NCBI RefSeq assembly: GCF_900105735.1
Contig: NZ_LT629793.1
Span: 744,001 to 808,000 of the forward strand
Source of the DNA: Pseudomonas yamanorum
GTDB lineage: Bacteria; Pseudomonadota; Gammaproteobacteria; Pseudomonadales; Pseudomonadaceae
Direction: 5' to 3'
Length of the DNA stretch: 64,000 nucleotides
The position numbers and the translations under genes were made by a program. The stretch's first letter is position 1; every line of letters starts with the position of its first letter. The notes below the pieces were generated by a model. The model searched no databases and was not told the origin of the DNA. It worked only from the letters and a program-made list of their open reading frames with translations. Of the stretch, positions 10,396 through 22,709 are shown one piece after another.

Positions 10396-12180
10396 ATGAC
10401 TACAGGCAGTGCTCTGTACATCCCGCCTTATAAGGCAGACGACCAGGATGTGGTCGTCGAACTCAATAACCGTTTTGGCCCTGACGCCTTCACCGCCCAG
10501 GCCACACGCACCGGTATGCCGGTGCTGTGGGTGGCGCGTGCCAGGCTCGTCGAAGTCCTGAGCTTCCTGCGCAACCTGCCCAAGCCATACGTCATGCTCT
10601 ATGACCTGCATGGCGTGGACGAGCGCCTGCGCACCAAGCGCCAGGGACTGCCGAGCGGCGCCGATTTCACCGTGTTCTACCACCTGATGTCTCTGGAACG
10701 TAACAGCGACGTGATGATCAAGGTGGCCCTCTCCGAGAGCGACCTGAGCGTTCCGACCGTGACCGGTATCTGGCCCAACGCCAACTGGTACGAGCGTGAA
10801 GTGTGGGACATGTTCGGCATCGACTTCCCGGGTCACCCGCACCTGACGCGCATCATGATGCCGCCGACCTGGGAAGGTCACCCGCTGCGCAAGGACTTCC
10901 CTGCCCGCGCCACCGAATTCGATCCCTTCAGCCTGACCCTCGCCAAGCAACAGCTTGAAGAAGAGGCTGCACGCTTCCGTCCGGAAGACTGGGGCATGAA
11001 GCGCTCCGGCACCAACGAGGACTACATGTTCCTCAACCTGGGCCCGAACCACCCTTCGGCTCACGGTGCCTTCCGCATCATCCTGCAACTGGACGGCGAA
11101 GAAATCGTCGACTGCGTGCCGGACATCGGCTACCACCACCGTGGTGCCGAGAAGATGGCCGAGCGTCAGTCGTGGCACAGCTTCATCCCGTACACCGACC
11201 GTATCGACTACCTCGGCGGCGTGATGAACAACCTGCCGTACGTGCTCTCGGTCGAGAAGCTGGCCGGCATCAAGGTGCCGGACAAGGTCGACACCATCCG
11301 CATCATGATGGCCGAGTTCTTCCGGATCACCAGCCACCTGCTGTTCCTGGGTACCTATATCCAGGACGTCGGCGCCATGACCCCGGTGTTCTTCACCTTC
11401 ACCGACCGTCAGCGCGCCTACAAGGTCATCGAAGCCATCACCGGCTTCCGCCTGCACCCGGCCTGGTACCGCATCGGCGGTGTTGCCCACGATCTGCCGC
11501 GTGGCTGGGAGCGCCTGGTCAAGGAATTCATCGACTGGATGCCCAAGCGTCTGGACGAGTACCAGAAAGCCGCCCTGGACAACAGCATCCTCAAGGGCCG
11601 GACCATCGGCGTCGCCCAGTACAACACCAAAGAGGCCCTGGAATGGGGCGTCACCGGTGCTGGCCTGCGTTCCACCGGTTGCGATTTCGACCTGCGTAAA
11701 GCGCGCCCGTACTCCGGCTACCAGAACTTCGAATTCGAAGTCCCGCTGGCGGCCAACGGCGATGCCTACGACCGCTGCATCGTGCGCGTCGAAGAAATGC
11801 GCCAGAGCCTGAAGATCATCGAACAGTGCATGCGCAACATGCCGGAAGGCCCGTACAAGGCGGATCACCCGCTGACCACGCCGCCGCCGAAAGAGCGCAC
11901 GCTGCAACACATCGAAACCCTGATCACGCACTTCCTGCAAGTTTCGTGGGGCCCGGTGATGCCGGCCAACGAGTCCTTCCAGATGATCGAAGCGACCAAG
12001 GGTATCAACAGTTATTACCTGACGAGCGATGGCGGCACCATGAGCTACCGCACCCGGATTCGTACGCCAAGCTTCCCGCACCTGCAGCAGATCCCTTCGG
12101 TGATCAAAGGTGAAATGGTCGCGGACTTGATTGCGTACCTGGGTAGTATCGATTTCGTTATGGCCGACGTGGACCGCTAA
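10396..12180 (+). CDS. nuoCD: NADH-quinone oxidoreductase fused subunits C/D
   Basis: A 594-residue fusion of NuoC (about residues 1-180, 30-kDa subunit) with NuoD (about 205-594, 49-kDa subunit), the arrangement of gamma-proteobacteria. The NuoC signature [19 protein letters not shown] is present. In the NuoD part, the quinone-site loop [12 protein letters not shown] and the motif [10 protein letters not shown] are visible. It is peripheral, next to NuoB and NuoH, and shapes the quinone pocket. A 72-bp gap separates it from nuoB. A long frame on the opposite strand here is a GC-codon shadow. Confidence 0.97.
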   Translation: MTTGSALYIPPYKADDQDVVVELNNRFGPDAFTAQATRTGMPVLWVARARLVEVLSFLRNLPKPYVMLYDLHGVDERLRTKRQGLPSGADFTVFYHLMSLERNSDVMIKVALSESDLSVPTVTGIWPNANWYEREVWDMFGIDFPGHPHLTRIMMPPTWEGHPLRKDFPARATEFDPFSLTLAKQQLEEEAARFRPEDWGMKRSGTNEDYMFLNLGPNHPSAHGAFRIILQLDGEEIVDCVPDIGYHHRGAEKMAERQSWHSFIPYTDRIDYLGGVMNNLPYVLSVEKLAGIKVPDKVDTIRIMMAEFFRITSHLLFLGTYIQDVGAMTPVFFTFTDRQRAYKVIEAITGFRLHPAWYRIGGVAHDLPRGWERLVKEFIDWMPKRLDEYQKAALDNSILKGRTIGVAQYNTKEALEWGVTGAGLRSTGCDFDLRKARPYSGYQNFEFEVPLAANGDAYDRCIVRVEEMRQSLKIIEQCMRNMPEGPYKADHPLTTPPPKERTLQHIETLITHFLQVSWGPVMPANESFQMIEATKGINSYYLTSDGGTMSYRTRIRTPSFPHLQQIPSVIKGEMVADLIAYLGSIDFVMADVDR

Positions 12181-12182
12181 GC

Positions 12183-12680
12183 ATGAATAGCACGCTTATC
12201 CAGACAGACCGTTTCACCTTGAGTGAAACCGAGCGCTCGGCCATCGAGCACGAGCTGCATCACTACGAAGACCCGCGCGCGGCGTCGATCGAAGCCTTGA
12301 AGATCGTCCAGAAGGAACGTGGCTGGGTGCCCGACGGCGCCCTCTACGCCATCGGCGAGATCCTCGGCATCCCCGCCAGCGACGTTGAAGGCGTGGCGAC
12401 GTTCTACAGCCAGATCTTCCGCCAGCCGGTTGGCCGCCACATCATTCGCGTGTGCGACAGCATGGTCTGCTACATCGGTGGCCACGAGTCCGTGGTCAGC
12501 GAAATCCAGAGCAAGCTGGGCATCGGCCTGGGCCAAACCACTCCGGACGGCCGCTTCACGCTGCTGCCGGTGTGCTGCCTGGGCAACTGTGACAAGGCGC
12601 CGGCGTTGATGATCGACGACGACACATTCGGTGACGTGCAGCCTGCTGGCGTCACCCAATTGCTCGAGGGCTACCCATGA
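12183..12680 (+). CDS. nuoE: NADH-quinone oxidoreductase subunit E
   Basis: A 165-residue thioredoxin-like subunit of the NADH-dehydrogenase module carrying [2Fe-2S] cluster N1a. The four ligands are visible as the pair in [10 protein letters not shown] and the pair in CCLGNCD. It starts 2 bases after nuoCD stops and its end overlaps nuoF as ATGA. Confidence 0.97.
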   Translation: MNSTLIQTDRFTLSETERSAIEHELHHYEDPRAASIEALKIVQKERGWVPDGALYAIGEILGIPASDVEGVATFYSQIFRQPVGRHIIRVCDSMVCYIGGHESVVSEIQSKLGIGLGQTTPDGRFTLLPVCCLGNCDKAPALMIDDDTFGDVQPAGVTQLLEGYP

Positions 12681-14032
12681 CCCTGACTTCCTTCGGTCCT
12701 GCCAACCGCATCAAGCGCACGGCTGAGACTCACCCGCTGACCTGGCGCCTGCGTGACGACGGCGAAGCCGTTTGGCTCGACGAGTACCAGGCCAAGAACG
12801 GTTACGCGGCCGCGCGCAAAGCCTTTGCCGACATGGCCCAGGACGACATCGTCCAGACAGTGAAAGACGCAGGCCTTAAGGGCCGCGGCGGTGCAGGCTT
12901 CCCCACCGGGGTCAAGTGGGGCCTGATGCCGAAAGACGAATCCATCAACATCCGCTACCTGCTGTGCAACGCGGATGAAATGGAGCCGAACACCTGGAAA
13001 GACCGCATGCTGATGGAGCAACTGCCCCATCTGCTGATCGAAGGCATGCTGATCAGTGCTCGCGCACTGAAAACCTACCGTGGCTACATCTTCCTGCGTG
13101 GCGAGTACACCACCGCCGCCAAGCACCTCACCCGTGCCGTGGAAGAAGCCAAGGCAGCCGGCCTGCTGGGTAAAAACATCCTCGGTTCGGGCTTCGACTT
13201 CGAACTGTTCGTGCACACCGGCGCCGGGCGTTACATCTGCGGTGAAGAAACCGCACTGATCAACTCCCTCGAAGGCCGCCGCGCCAACCCGCGCTCCAAG
13301 CCGCCCTTCCCTGCCGCCGTGGGCGTGTGGGGCAAGCCGACCTGCGTGAACAACGTTGAAACCCTGTGCAACGTGCCGGCAATCATCGGCGACGGCGTGG
13401 AGTGGTACAAATCGTTGGCCCGCGCAGGCAGCGAAGACATGGGCACCAAGCTCATGGGCTTCTCCGGCAAGGTCAAGAACCCGGGCCTGTGGGAACTGCC
13501 TTTCGGCGTGACCGCACGGGAGCTGTTCGAGGACTACGCCGGCGGCATGCGCGACGGCTACACCCTCAAGGCCTGGCAGCCAGGCGGCGCCGGTACCGGC
13601 TTCCTGTTGCCTGAGCACCTGGACGCACAAATGTACGCCGGCGGCATCGGCAAGGTGGGCACCCGTATGGGTACAGGCCTGGCCATGGCCGTGGACAACA
13701 CCGTGAACATGGTGTCGTTGCTGCGCAACATGGAGCAGTTCTTCTCCCGTGAATCCTGTGGCTTCTGCACCCCGTGCCGCGACGGTTTGCCATGGAGCGT
13801 CAAGCTGCTGATGGCCCTGGAAAACGGCGAAGGCCGCGAGGGTGACATCGAGACCCTGCTGGGTCTGGTCGGTTTCCTCGGCCCAGGCAAGACCTTCTGT
13901 GCTCACGCACCGGGCGCCGTGGAGCCATTGGGCAGCGCGATCAAATACTTCCGCTCGGAGTTCGAAGCCGGCATCGCGCCTACCAGCGCCGCCGTCCCGC
14001 CTCTGGCAAGGCCGATTGTAGTCGGCGCGTAA
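12677..14032 (+). CDS. nuoF: NADH-quinone oxidoreductase subunit F (NADH-binding)
   Basis: A 451-residue subunit that binds NADH, FMN and cluster N3; hydride enters Complex I here. The glycine-rich NADH loop [16 protein letters not shown] is near residue 70. The FMN segment [14 protein letters not shown] follows, and the cluster motif [12 protein letters not shown] is near residue 360, with the fourth cysteine in [10 protein letters not shown]. Its 3' end is followed by the largest gap in the operon (135 bp), which holds a strong hairpin. Confidence 0.98.
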   Translation: MTLTSFGPANRIKRTAETHPLTWRLRDDGEAVWLDEYQAKNGYAAARKAFADMAQDDIVQTVKDAGLKGRGGAGFPTGVKWGLMPKDESINIRYLLCNADEMEPNTWKDRMLMEQLPHLLIEGMLISARALKTYRGYIFLRGEYTTAAKHLTRAVEEAKAAGLLGKNILGSGFDFELFVHTGAGRYICGEETALINSLEGRRANPRSKPPFPAAVGVWGKPTCVNNVETLCNVPAIIGDGVEWYKSLARAGSEDMGTKLMGFSGKVKNPGLWELPFGVTARELFEDYAGGMRDGYTLKAWQPGGAGTGFLLPEHLDAQMYAGGIGKVGTRMGTGLAMAVDNTVNMVSLLRNMEQFFSRESCGFCTPCRDGLPWSVKLLMALENGEGREGDIETLLGLVGFLGPGKTFCAHAPGAVEPLGSAIKYFRSEFEAGIAPTSAAVPPLARPIVVGA

Positions 14033-14041
14033 CGCTTAAAA

Positions 14042-14067
14042 AGGCGAAGGGTCCGTGCCCTTCGCCT
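14042..14067 (+). promoter_or_regulatory. Strong hairpin in the nuoF-nuoG gap
   Basis: AGGCGAAGGG (14042-14051) and CCCTTCGCCT (14058-14067) form a perfect 10-bp stem with a 6-base loop, 9 bases after the nuoF stop. There is no T run, so it is not a typical terminator. It may mark mRNA processing, 3'-end protection or partial attenuation between nuoA-F and nuoG-N. Confidence 0.7.
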
Positions 14068-14167
14068 CCTCATGTGCTGACGCCTTCAAGGCTGTGTTGA
14101 TGCACATGAATAACAAGATTCCATTAGCCACGCCCGCTGACACCGGGCCAACGAAGAACTTTGAACC

Positions 14168-16882
14168 ATGGCCACTATCCACGTAGACGGCAAAGAGCTC
14201 GAAGTCGATGGGGCAGACAACCTGTTACAGGCGTGTCTGTCGCTAGGCCTCGACATTCCATATTTCTGCTGGCACCCCGCCCTTGGCAGCGTTGGCGCTT
14301 GCCGCCAGTGCGCGGTCAAGCAGTACACCGACGAGAACGACACCCGTGGTCGTATCGTGATGTCCTGCATGACCCCTGCCACCGACGGCAGCTGGATCTC
14401 CATCGAAGACGAAGAAGCGAAAGTGTTTCGCGCCAGCGTCGTCGAATGGCTGATGACCAACCACCCGCACGACTGCCCTGTGTGTGAAGAAGGCGGCCAC
14501 TGCCACCTGCAAGACATGACCGTGATGACCGGCCACAACGAGCGCCGGTATCGCTTCACCAAGCGCACCCACCAGAACCAGCAACTGGGCCCGTTCATTT
14601 CCCACGAGATGAACCGCTGCATCGCTTGCTACCGCTGCGTGCGCTTCTATAAGGACTACGCCGGCGGTACCGACCTCGGTGTGTTCGGCGCCCACGACAA
14701 CGTGTACTTCGGTCGCGTTGAAGACGGCACCCTGGAAAGCGAGTTCTCCGGCAACCTCACCGAGGTCTGCCCGACCGGCGTGTTCACCGACAAGACTCAC
14801 TCCGAGCGCTACAACCGTAAGTGGGACATGCAGTTCTCGCCGAGCATCTGCCATGGCTGCTCCAGCGGTTGCAACATCTCCCCGGGCGAGCGCTACGGCG
14901 AACTGCGTCGGATCGAAAACCGCTTCAACGGTTCGGTCAACCAGTACTTCCTGTGCGACCGTGGCCGTTTCGGCTATGGCTACGTCAACCGCGAAGACCG
15001 CCCACGTCAGCCACTGCTGGCCGGTGGCGCCAAGCTGAGCCTCGACGAAGCACTGGATAAAGCTGCTGACCTGCTGCGCGGTCGCAACATCGTCGGTATC
15101 GGTTCGCCCCGCGCCAGCCTCGAAAGCAACTACGCGTTGCGCGAGCTGGTAGGCGCCGAACACTTCTACTCGGGTATCGAAGCCGGTGAGCTGGAGCGTA
15201 TCCGCCTGGTGCTGCAAGTTCTGAACGACAGCCCGCTGCCGGTTCCGAACATGCGCGACATCGAAGACCACGATGCGATCTTCGTCCTCGGTGAAGACCT
15301 GACCCAAACCGCTGCACGCGTGGCCCTGTCCCTGCGCCAGTCGGTAAAAGGCAAGGCCGAAGACATGGCCGACGCCATGCGCGTCCAGCCTTGGCTCGAC
15401 GCTGCGGTGAAAAACATCGGCCAGCACGCGCTGAACCCGCTGTTTATCGCCAGCCTGGCTGAAACCAAGCTCGACGACATCGCTGAAGAATGCGTACACG
15501 CCGCGCCTGACGACCTGGCCCGCATCGGTTTCGCCGTGGCCCACGCCCTCGACGCCAGCGCGCCGGCCGTTGAAGGCCTGGACGCTGAAGCCGTTGAACT
15601 GGCCAAGCGTATTGCTGACGCCCTGCTAGCCGCCAAGCGTCCATTGATCATTGCCGGTACCTCGCTGGGTTCCAAGGCGCTGATCGAAGCCGCTGCCAAC
15701 ATTGCCAAAGCCTTGAAGCTGCGCGAGAAGAACGGTTCCATCAGCCTGATCGTGCCAGAGGCTAACAGCCTTGGCCTGGCCATGCTCGGTGGCGAGTCCC
15801 TGGACGCCGCCCTGCAAGCCGTGACCGACGGCAGCGCCGATGCGATCGTGGTACTGGAAAACGACCTGTACACCCGTACTGATTCGGCCAAGATCGACGC
15901 AGCGCTGAACGCGGCCAAAGTGGTGATCGTTGCCGACCACCAGAAAACCGCCACCAGCGACCGCGCCCACCTGGTACTGCCCGCCGCCAGCTTTGCTGAA
16001 GGCGACGGTACCCTGGTCAGCCAGGAAGGCCGCGCCCAGCGCTTCTTCCAGGTATTCGATCCGAAGTACATGGACGCCAGCATCCTGGTTCACGAAGGCT
16101 GGCGCTGGCTGCATGCCCTGCGCGCTACCCTGCTGAACCAGCCGATCGACTGGACCCAGCTCGACCACGTGACTGCCGCCACAGCCGCAGCCGCACCGCA
16201 ACTGGCACGCATCGTCGACGCGGCACCGTCTGCCTCGTTCCGCATCAAGGGCATGAAACTGGCCCGTGAACCGCTGCGTTACTCCGGCCGTACCGCCATG
16301 CGTGCTGACATCAGCGTGCATGAGCCACGTACGCCACAAGACAACGACACCGCGTTCGCCTTCTCCATGGAAGGTTACTCGGGGTCGGTCGAGCCACGTC
16401 AGCAGGTGCCATTTGCCTGGTCGCCGGGCTGGAACTCGCCGCAAGCCTGGAACAAGTTCCAGGACGAAGTCGGTGGTCACATCCGCGCTGGCGACCCGGG
16501 CACCCGCCTGATCGAAAGCACCGGTGACTCGCTGAACTGGTTCGCCAGCGTTCCGCGTCCATTCAATCCGGCCCAGGGCACCTGGCAGGTTGTGCCGTTC
16601 TTCCACCTGTTCGGCAGCGAAGAAACCTCTTCCAAAGCCGCGCCGGTACAAGAGCGCATCCCACAAGCCTACGTGTCTGTTGCCAAGTCCGAAGCCGACC
16701 GCCTGGGCGTCAACGACGGTGCCCTGCTCAGCTTGAACGTCGCCGGCAAGACCCTGCGTCTGCCACTGCGCATCAACGAAGAGTTGGGTGCTGGCCTGGT
16801 TGCATTGCCAAAAGGCCTCGCGGGAATTCCTCCAGCGATCTTCGGCCTCACCGTTGACGGTCTGCAGGAGGCAGCTCAATGA
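14168..16882 (+). CDS. nuoG: NADH-quinone oxidoreductase subunit G
   Basis: The largest subunit, 904 residues, which relays electrons through several clusters. The N-terminal ferredoxin domain has the [2Fe-2S] ligands in [15 protein letters not shown] and MSCM. The His-Cys motif [17 protein letters not shown] and the paired 4Fe-4S motif [13 protein letters not shown]...CPTG follow. The extra N7 ligands (CHGCSSGC and, 27 residues on, [11 protein letters not shown]) are present, as in E. coli. The C-terminal two thirds is a molybdopterin-oxidoreductase-like fold without known redox role. The end overlaps nuoH as ATGA. Confidence 0.97.
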   Translation: MATIHVDGKELEVDGADNLLQACLSLGLDIPYFCWHPALGSVGACRQCAVKQYTDENDTRGRIVMSCMTPATDGSWISIEDEEAKVFRASVVEWLMTNHPHDCPVCEEGGHCHLQDMTVMTGHNERRYRFTKRTHQNQQLGPFISHEMNRCIACYRCVRFYKDYAGGTDLGVFGAHDNVYFGRVEDGTLESEFSGNLTEVCPTGVFTDKTHSERYNRKWDMQFSPSICHGCSSGCNISPGERYGELRRIENRFNGSVNQYFLCDRGRFGYGYVNREDRPRQPLLAGGAKLSLDEALDKAADLLRGRNIVGIGSPRASLESNYALRELVGAEHFYSGIEAGELERIRLVLQVLNDSPLPVPNMRDIEDHDAIFVLGEDLTQTAARVALSLRQSVKGKAEDMADAMRVQPWLDAAVKNIGQHALNPLFIASLAETKLDDIAEECVHAAPDDLARIGFAVAHALDASAPAVEGLDAEAVELAKRIADALLAAKRPLIIAGTSLGSKALIEAAANIAKALKLREKNGSISLIVPEANSLGLAMLGGESLDAALQAVTDGSADAIVVLENDLYTRTDSAKIDAALNAAKVVIVADHQKTATSDRAHLVLPAASFAEGDGTLVSQEGRAQRFFQVFDPKYMDASILVHEGWRWLHALRATLLNQPIDWTQLDHVTAATAAAAPQLARIVDAAPSASFRIKGMKLAREPLRYSGRTAMRADISVHEPRTPQDNDTAFAFSMEGYSGSVEPRQQVPFAWSPGWNSPQAWNKFQDEVGGHIRAGDPGTRLIESTGDSLNWFASVPRPFNPAQGTWQVVPFFHLFGSEETSSKAAPVQERIPQAYVSVAKSEADRLGVNDGALLSLNVAGKTLRLPLRINEELGAGLVALPKGLAGIPPAIFGLTVDGLQEAAQ

Positions 16883-17886
16883 CCTGGTTCACCCCTGAAG
16901 TGATCGACGTGATCATCGCGGTGGTCAAGGCCATCGTGATCCTGTTGGCCGTGGTCGTGGCGGGCGCCTTGCTCAGCTTCGTCGAACGTCGCCTGCTGGG
17001 CTGGTGGCAGGACCGTTACGGTCCGAACCGCGTTGGCCCGTTTGGTATGTTCCAGATCGCCGCCGACATGCTGAAAATGTTCTTCAAGGAAGACTGGACC
17101 CCGCCGTTTGCCGACAAGGTGATCTTCACCCTGGCACCGGTCGTGGCCATGAGCGCCTTGCTGATTGCCTTCGCAATCATCCCGATCACCCCGACCTGGG
17201 GCGTGGCGGACCTGAACATCGGCTTGCTGTTCTTCTTCGCCATGGCCGGCTTGTCGGTCTACGCGGTGCTGTTCGCCGGTTGGTCGAGCAACAACAAGTT
17301 CGCCCTCCTGGGCAGCTTGCGGGCTTCGGCCCAGACCGTCTCCTACGAAGTGTTCATGGGCCTCGCGCTGATGGGCATCGTGGTGCAGGTGGGCTCGTTC
17401 AACATGCGCGACATCGTCGAGTACCAGGCGCAGAACCTGTGGTTCATCATTCCGCAGTTCTTTGGCTTCTGCACCTTCTTCATCGCTGGCGTCGCCGTGA
17501 CTCACCGTCACCCGTTCGACCAGCCGGAAGCGGAACAGGAACTGGCCGACGGTTACCACATTGAATACGCCGGCATGAAATGGGGCATGTTCTTCGTAGG
17601 TGAGTACATCGGCATCATCTTGATCTCGGCCCTGCTGGTCACGCTGTTCTTCGGTGGCTGGCACGGTCCGTTCGGCATCCTGCCGCAGCTGGCGTTCTTC
17701 TGGTTCTTCCTGAAGACCGCGTTCTTCATCATGTTGTTCATCCTGCTGCGCGCTTCCATCCCGCGTCCACGGTATGACCAGGTGATGGATTTCAGCTGGC
17801 GATTCTGCCTGCCGCTGACCCTGATCAATTTGCTGGTGACTGCTGCCGTTGTGTTGTTGAACACGCCAGCGGGCGCGGTTCAGTGA
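16879..17886 (+). CDS. nuoH: NADH-quinone oxidoreductase subunit H
   Basis: A 335-residue membrane subunit with about eight helices that links the quinone site to the proton-pumping arm. The loops [19 protein letters not shown] and [22 protein letters not shown] are diagnostic; the acidic residues of the second one line the quinone-proximal channel. Translationally coupled to nuoG. Confidence 0.97.
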   Translation: MTWFTPEVIDVIIAVVKAIVILLAVVVAGALLSFVERRLLGWWQDRYGPNRVGPFGMFQIAADMLKMFFKEDWTPPFADKVIFTLAPVVAMSALLIAFAIIPITPTWGVADLNIGLLFFFAMAGLSVYAVLFAGWSSNNKFALLGSLRASAQTVSYEVFMGLALMGIVVQVGSFNMRDIVEYQAQNLWFIIPQFFGFCTFFIAGVAVTHRHPFDQPEAEQELADGYHIEYAGMKWGMFFVGEYIGIILISALLVTLFFGGWHGPFGILPQLAFFWFFLKTAFFIMLFILLRASIPRPRYDQVMDFSWRFCLPLTLINLLVTAAVVLLNTPAGAVQ

Positions 17887-17897
17887 GGATTTGACCC

Positions 17898-18446
17898 ATG
17901 TTCAAATATATTGGCGACATCGTTAAGGGTACCGGTACCCAGTTGCGAAGCCTGGTGATGGTGTTCGGTCACGGCTTTCGCAAACGCGACACCCTGCAAT
18001 ACCCGGAAGAGGCGGTGTACCTGCCGCCGCGTTATCGCGGCCGCATTGTCCTGACCCGCGACCCCGACGGCGAAGAGCGCTGCGTGGCCTGTAACCTGTG
18101 CGCCGTGGCATGCCCGGTGGGTTGCATCTCGCTGCAGAAAGCTGAAACCGAAGACGGTCGCTGGTACCCGGACTTCTTCCGCATCAACTTCTCGCGCTGC
18201 ATTTTCTGCGGCCTCTGCGAGGAAGCTTGCCCGACCACCGCGATCCAGCTGACACCGGATTTCGAGATGGCCGAGTTCAAACGTCAGGACCTGGTGTACG
18301 AGAAAGAAGATCTGCTGATCTCTGGTCCCGGTAAAAACCCTGATTACAACTTCTATCGTGTTGCAGGTATGGCCGTTGCCGGTAAGCCGAAAGGCGCCGC
18401 ACAAAACGAAGCCGAGCCGATCAACGTGAAGAGCTTGCTGCCTTAA
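17898..18446 (+). CDS. nuoI: NADH-quinone oxidoreductase subunit I
   Basis: A 182-residue subunit with two [4Fe-4S] clusters (N6a and N6b). The motifs [15 protein letters not shown] (about residue 60) and [17 protein letters not shown] (about residue 100) supply the ligands. The N-terminal amphipathic segment anchors it against NuoH. The start is 11 bases after nuoH. Confidence 0.97.
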   Translation: MFKYIGDIVKGTGTQLRSLVMVFGHGFRKRDTLQYPEEAVYLPPRYRGRIVLTRDPDGEERCVACNLCAVACPVGCISLQKAETEDGRWYPDFFRINFSRCIFCGLCEEACPTTAIQLTPDFEMAEFKRQDLVYEKEDLLISGPGKNPDYNFYRVAGMAVAGKPKGAAQNEAEPINVKSLLP

Positions 18447-18455
18447 GGAAGAAAG

Positions 18456-18959
18456 ATGGAATTCGCTTTCTATTTCGCATCGGGTATTGCAGTGGTGTCC
18501 ACGCTTCGCGTGATCACTAACACTAACCCCGTGCACGCCCTGCTCTACCTGATCATTTCGCTGATCGCCGTGGCCATGACCTTCTTCAGCCTCGGCGCAC
18601 CGTTCGCCGGTGTGCTGGAAGTGATCGCCTACGCCGGCGCCATCATGGTGCTGTTCGTGTTTGTGGTGATGATGCTCAACCTGGGGCCGGCCTCGGTCGC
18701 CCAGGAACGCGTCTGGCTCAAGCCCGGCATCTGGCTCGGCCCGGTGATCCTGGCAGCCCTGCTGCTGGCTGAACTGCTGTATGTGCTGTTCGCTCACCAG
18801 AGCGGCCAGGCCATCGGCCACACCACCGTAGACGCGAAAGCCGTGGGCATCAGCCTGTTCGGCCCGTACCTGCTGGTGGTCGAACTGGCTTCGATGCTGC
18901 TGCTCGCTGCGGCCATCACCGCCTTCCACTTGGGCCGCAACGAAGCCAAGGAGCAATGA
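18456..18959 (+). CDS. nuoJ: NADH-quinone oxidoreductase subunit J
   Basis: A 167-residue membrane subunit with five helices. The conserved helix [19 protein letters not shown] is the pi-bulge helix TM3 of the family. A clear AAGGAAGAAAG ribosome site lies before ATG 18456. It helps couple quinone chemistry to pumping. The stop is at the nuoK start region. Confidence 0.96.
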   Translation: MEFAFYFASGIAVVSTLRVITNTNPVHALLYLIISLIAVAMTFFSLGAPFAGVLEVIAYAGAIMVLFVFVVMMLNLGPASVAQERVWLKPGIWLGPVILAALLLAELLYVLFAHQSGQAIGHTTVDAKAVGISLFGPYLLVVELASMLLLAAAITAFHLGRNEAKEQ

Positions 18960-18961
18960 CG

Positions 18962-19270
18962 ATGCCTGCTATCCCTTTGGAGCATGGTCTGGCGGTCGCC
19001 GGCATCCTGTTCTGCCTTGGCCTGGTCGGCCTGATGGTCCGCCGCAACATTCTGTTCGTGTTGATGAGCCTGGAAATCATGATGAACGCCGCGGCACTCG
19101 CGTTCATCGTGGCCGGTAGCCGTTGGGGCCAGCCGGATGGACAAGTGATGTTCATCCTGGTGATCAGCCTGGCAGCCGCCGAGGCCAGTATTGGCCTGGC
19201 GATCCTGCTGCAACTGTATCGTCGCTTCCACACGCTTGATATCGACGCTGCCAGTGAGATGCGCGGATGA
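18962..19270 (+). CDS. nuoK: NADH-quinone oxidoreductase subunit K
   Basis: A 102-residue, three-helix membrane subunit (MrpC-like). The conserved acidic residues are in [10 protein letters not shown] and [14 protein letters not shown] 18962 ([14 protein letters not shown]) gives the normal length and better spacing from the GGAG site than ATG 18956, which is also in frame. The end overlaps nuoL as ATGA. Confidence 0.96.
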   Translation: MPAIPLEHGLAVAGILFCLGLVGLMVRRNILFVLMSLEIMMNAAALAFIVAGSRWGQPDGQVMFILVISLAAAEASIGLAILLQLYRRFHTLDIDAASEMRG

Positions 19271-21120
19271 ACATGATCTTTCTGACTTTCGTATTTCCCC
19301 TGATTGGTTTCCTGCTGCTGTCGTTCTCCCGTGGACGCTGGTCGGAAAACCTCTCGGCCCTGGTGGGCGTGGGTTCCATTGGCCTGTCGGCGATCGTCGC
19401 CGCCTACGTCATCTGGCAATTCAACGTTGCGCCACCTGAAGGCGGTCACTACACCCTGGTGCTGTGGCAGTGGATGTCGGTGGAGGGCTTCAAGCCCAAC
19501 TTCGCCCTCTACGTCGACGGCCTGTCGATCACCATGCTCGGCGTGGTGGTGGGTGTGGGCTTCCTGATCCACCTATTCGCGTCCTGGTACATGCGCGGTG
19601 AAGCCGGTTACTCGCGCTTCTTCGCCTACACCAACCTGTTTATCGCGAGCATGCTGTTCCTGGTGCTGGGCGATAACCTGTTGTTCCTGTACTTCGGCTG
19701 GGAAGGCGTGGGCCTGTGCTCGTACCTGTTGATCGGTTTCTACTACAGCAACCGCAACAACGGTAACGCCGCACTCAAAGCCTTTATCGTGACCCGGATC
19801 GGCGACGTGTTCATGGCCATCGGCCTGTTCATCCTGTTCCAACAGGTGGGCACGCTGAACATCCAGGAACTGCTGGTGCTGGCACCGCAGAAATTCCAGG
19901 TCGGCGACTTCTGGATCACCCTGGCGACCCTGATGCTGCTGGGCGGCGCTGTCGGTAAATCCGCGCAACTGCCGCTGCAAACCTGGCTGGCGGATGCGAT
20001 GGCCGGCCCTACCCCGGTTTCGGCACTGATCCACGCCGCCACCATGGTGACCGCCGGTGTCTACCTGATTGCCCGTACCCACGGCCTGTTCACCCTGGCG
20101 CCAGAGATTCTGCATCTGGTGGGCCTGGTGGGTGGCGTCACCCTGGTACTGGCCGGCTTCGCGGCCCTGGTTCAGACCGACATCAAGCGTATCCTCGCCT
20201 ACTCGACCATGAGCCAGATCGGCTACATGTTCCTGGCCCTGGGCGTCGGTGCCTGGGACGGCGCGATCTTCCACCTGATGACCCACGCCTTCTTCAAGGC
20301 CCTGCTGTTCCTTGCTTCCGGTGCGGTGATCGTTGCCTGCCACCACGAGCAGAACATCTTCAAGATGGGCGGCCTTTGGAAGAAACTGCCGTTGGCCTAT
20401 GCCAGCTTCATCGTCGGCGGCGCGGCCTTGTCGGCCCTGCCACTGGTGACCGCAGGTTTCTACTCCAAAGACGAAATCCTCTGGGAAGCCTTTGCCAGCG
20501 GTAACCACGGCCTGCTGTATGCCGGCCTGGTGGGTGCGTTCATGACCTCGCTGTACACCTTCCGCCTGATCTTCATCACGTTCCACGGTGAAGCCAAGAC
20601 TGAAGCCCATGCAGGCCACGGTATTTCCCACTGGTTGCCACTGTCGGTGCTGATCATCCTGTCGACCTTCGTCGGTGCCATGATCACCCCGCCACTGGCC
20701 GGTGTTCTGCCGGAAAGTGCCGGGCATGCCGGTGGAGCGGCCAAGCACAGCCTGGAAATCGCCTCGGGTGCCATCGCCATCGCCGGCATCCTGTTGGCCG
20801 CCCTGCTGTTCCTCGGCAAGCGCCGCTTCGTCACCGCCATCGCCAACAGTGGCATTGGCCGCTTCCTTTCGGCCTGGTGGTTCGCTGCCTGGGGCTTCGA
20901 CTGGATCTACGACAAACTGTTCGTCAAGCCGTACCTTGCGATCAGCCACGTGCTGCGCAAAGACCCGCTCGACCAGACCATCGGTTTGATCCCGCGCGCC
21001 GCCAAGGCCGGTCACACCGCCCTGAGCCGCAGCGAGACTGGCCAATTGCGCTGGTATGCAGCTTCCATGGCGGCCGGTGCCGTCCTGGTAATCGGCGCCA
21101 TCATCGTGGTCGCGGTCTGA
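19267..21120 (+). CDS. nuoL: NADH-quinone oxidoreductase subunit L
   Basis: A 617-residue antiporter-like subunit, the distal proton channel of the membrane arm, with the long C-terminal lateral helix. Channel motifs seen include [46 protein letters not shown] (given here in parts: the Lys/His-bearing helix segment) and the broken-helix region [15 protein letters not shown]. Coupled to nuoK. Confidence 0.97.
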   Translation: MNMIFLTFVFPLIGFLLLSFSRGRWSENLSALVGVGSIGLSAIVAAYVIWQFNVAPPEGGHYTLVLWQWMSVEGFKPNFALYVDGLSITMLGVVVGVGFLIHLFASWYMRGEAGYSRFFAYTNLFIASMLFLVLGDNLLFLYFGWEGVGLCSYLLIGFYYSNRNNGNAALKAFIVTRIGDVFMAIGLFILFQQVGTLNIQELLVLAPQKFQVGDFWITLATLMLLGGAVGKSAQLPLQTWLADAMAGPTPVSALIHAATMVTAGVYLIARTHGLFTLAPEILHLVGLVGGVTLVLAGFAALVQTDIKRILAYSTMSQIGYMFLALGVGAWDGAIFHLMTHAFFKALLFLASGAVIVACHHEQNIFKMGGLWKKLPLAYASFIVGGAALSALPLVTAGFYSKDEILWEAFASGNHGLLYAGLVGAFMTSLYTFRLIFITFHGEAKTEAHAGHGISHWLPLSVLIILSTFVGAMITPPLAGVLPESAGHAGGAAKHSLEIASGAIAIAGILLAALLFLGKRRFVTAIANSGIGRFLSAWWFAAWGFDWIYDKLFVKPYLAISHVLRKDPLDQTIGLIPRAAKAGHTALSRSETGQLRWYAASMAAGAVLVIGAIIVVAV

Positions 21121-21169
21121 CTATGCACATTGCGAACTTTGCGAACTTGCGAAAGGAAACGAGCCCGTC

Positions 21170-22702
21170 ATGATTCTGCCCTGGCTAATCCTGATCCCTT
21201 TTATCGGCGGCCTGCTCTGCTGGATGGGTGAACGCTTCGGCGCCACCCTCCCCCGCTGGATTGCGTTGCTGACCATGTCCCTGGAACTCGCGCTCGGCCT
21301 CTGGCTGTGGGCCCACGGTGACTATTCATTTGCTCCGGCACCGGGTGTCGATCCAACCTTCGCGCTTGAATTCAAGCACGTGTGGATCCAGCGCTTCGGC
21401 ATCAACGTGCACCTGGCCCTCGACGGCCTGTCGCTGTTGATGATCCTGCTGACCGGCCTGCTGGGTATCCTCTCGGTACTCTGCTCCTGGAAAGAAATCC
21501 AGCGTCACGTGGGCTTCTTCCACCTGAACCTGATGTGGATCCTGGGCGGTGTTGTCGGCGTGTTCCTCGCCCTCGACCTGTTCATGTTCTTCTTCTTCTG
21601 GGAAATGATGCTGGTGCCGATGTACTTCCTCATCGCGCTCTGGGGTCACAGTTCTTCGGACGGCAAGAAAACCCGGATCTACGCGGCGACCAAGTTCTTC
21701 ATCTTCACCCAGGCTTCCGGCCTGATCATGTTGGTGGCGATCCTGGGTCTGGTACTGGTCAACTTCAACAGCACGGGCGTGATCACGTTCAACTACGCCG
21801 ACCTGTTGAAAACCAAGATGTCCCTGACCACCGAGTACATCCTGATGCTGGGCTTCTTCATCGCGTTCGCGGTGAAGCTGCCGGTGGTGCCGTTCCACTC
21901 CTGGTTGCCTGATGCTCACGCCCAGGCGCCGACCGCAGGTTCTGTGGACCTGGCCGGTATCCTGTTGAAGACGGCGGCCTACGGCCTGCTGCGTTTCGCC
22001 CTGCCGCTGTTCCCGAATGCCTCGGCCGAGTTTGCGCCGATCGCCATGACCCTCGGTCTGATCGGGATCTTCTACGGTGCGTTCCTGGCCTTCGCCCAAA
22101 CCGACATCAAGCGTCTGATTGCCTTCTCGTCCGTTTCCCACATGGGCTTCGTACTGATCGGCATCTACTCCGGCAGCCAACTGGCGCTGCAAGGTGCGGT
22201 GATCCAGATGCTGGCGCACGGTGTGTCGGCAGCGGCACTGTTTATCCTCAGTGGCCAACTGTACGAGCGCCTGCACACCCGTGACATGCGTGAGATGGGT
22301 GGCGTGTGGTCGCGTATCGCCTACCTGCCGGCCATCAGCCTGTTCTTCGCCGCCGCGTCCCTGGGCTTGCCGGGTACCGGTAACTTCATCGGCGAGTTCC
22401 TGATCCTGATGGGTGCCTTCGTGCATACACCTTGGATCAGCGCAATCGCTACCTCCGGCCTGGTGTTCGGTTCGGTCTACTCGCTGATCATGATCCACCG
22501 CGCGTACTTCGGCCCGGCCAAGTCCGACACCGTGCTGCACGGCATGGACGGTCGCGAACTGATCATGGTGCTCGGCCTTGCGGTACTGCTGGTGTTCATC
22601 GGCGTGTACCCGCAACCGTTCCTGGATACCTCTGCCGCAACGATGCATGGCGTGCAGCAATGGTTCAGCACCGCCTTCACTCAACTCGCTTCGGCCCGGT
22701 AA
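21170..22702 (+). CDS. nuoM: NADH-quinone oxidoreductase subunit M
   Basis: A 510-residue antiporter-like proton channel. Diagnostic segments are [15 protein letters not shown] (key glutamate), [20 protein letters not shown] and [19 protein letters not shown] 49-bp gap after nuoL contains an AAAGGAAACGAG ribosome-site region. Confidence 0.97.
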   Translation: MILPWLILIPFIGGLLCWMGERFGATLPRWIALLTMSLELALGLWLWAHGDYSFAPAPGVDPTFALEFKHVWIQRFGINVHLALDGLSLLMILLTGLLGILSVLCSWKEIQRHVGFFHLNLMWILGGVVGVFLALDLFMFFFFWEMMLVPMYFLIALWGHSSSDGKKTRIYAATKFFIFTQASGLIMLVAILGLVLVNFNSTGVITFNYADLLKTKMSLTTEYILMLGFFIAFAVKLPVVPFHSWLPDAHAQAPTAGSVDLAGILLKTAAYGLLRFALPLFPNASAEFAPIAMTLGLIGIFYGAFLAFAQTDIKRLIAFSSVSHMGFVLIGIYSGSQLALQGAVIQMLAHGVSAAALFILSGQLYERLHTRDMREMGGVWSRIAYLPAISLFFAAASLGLPGTGNFIGEFLILMGAFVHTPWISAIATSGLVFGSVYSLIMIHRAYFGPAKSDTVLHGMDGRELIMVLGLAVLLVFIGVYPQPFLDTSAATMHGVQQWFSTAFTQLASAR

Positions 22703-22709
22703 GAGCGCT

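Noticed and set aside
10255..12081. A 608-codon open frame on the minus strand opposite nuoCD
   Set aside because: It is the codon-phase shadow of a GC-rich essential gene; the translation is low-complexity, without family features, and nuoCD on the other strand is certain.
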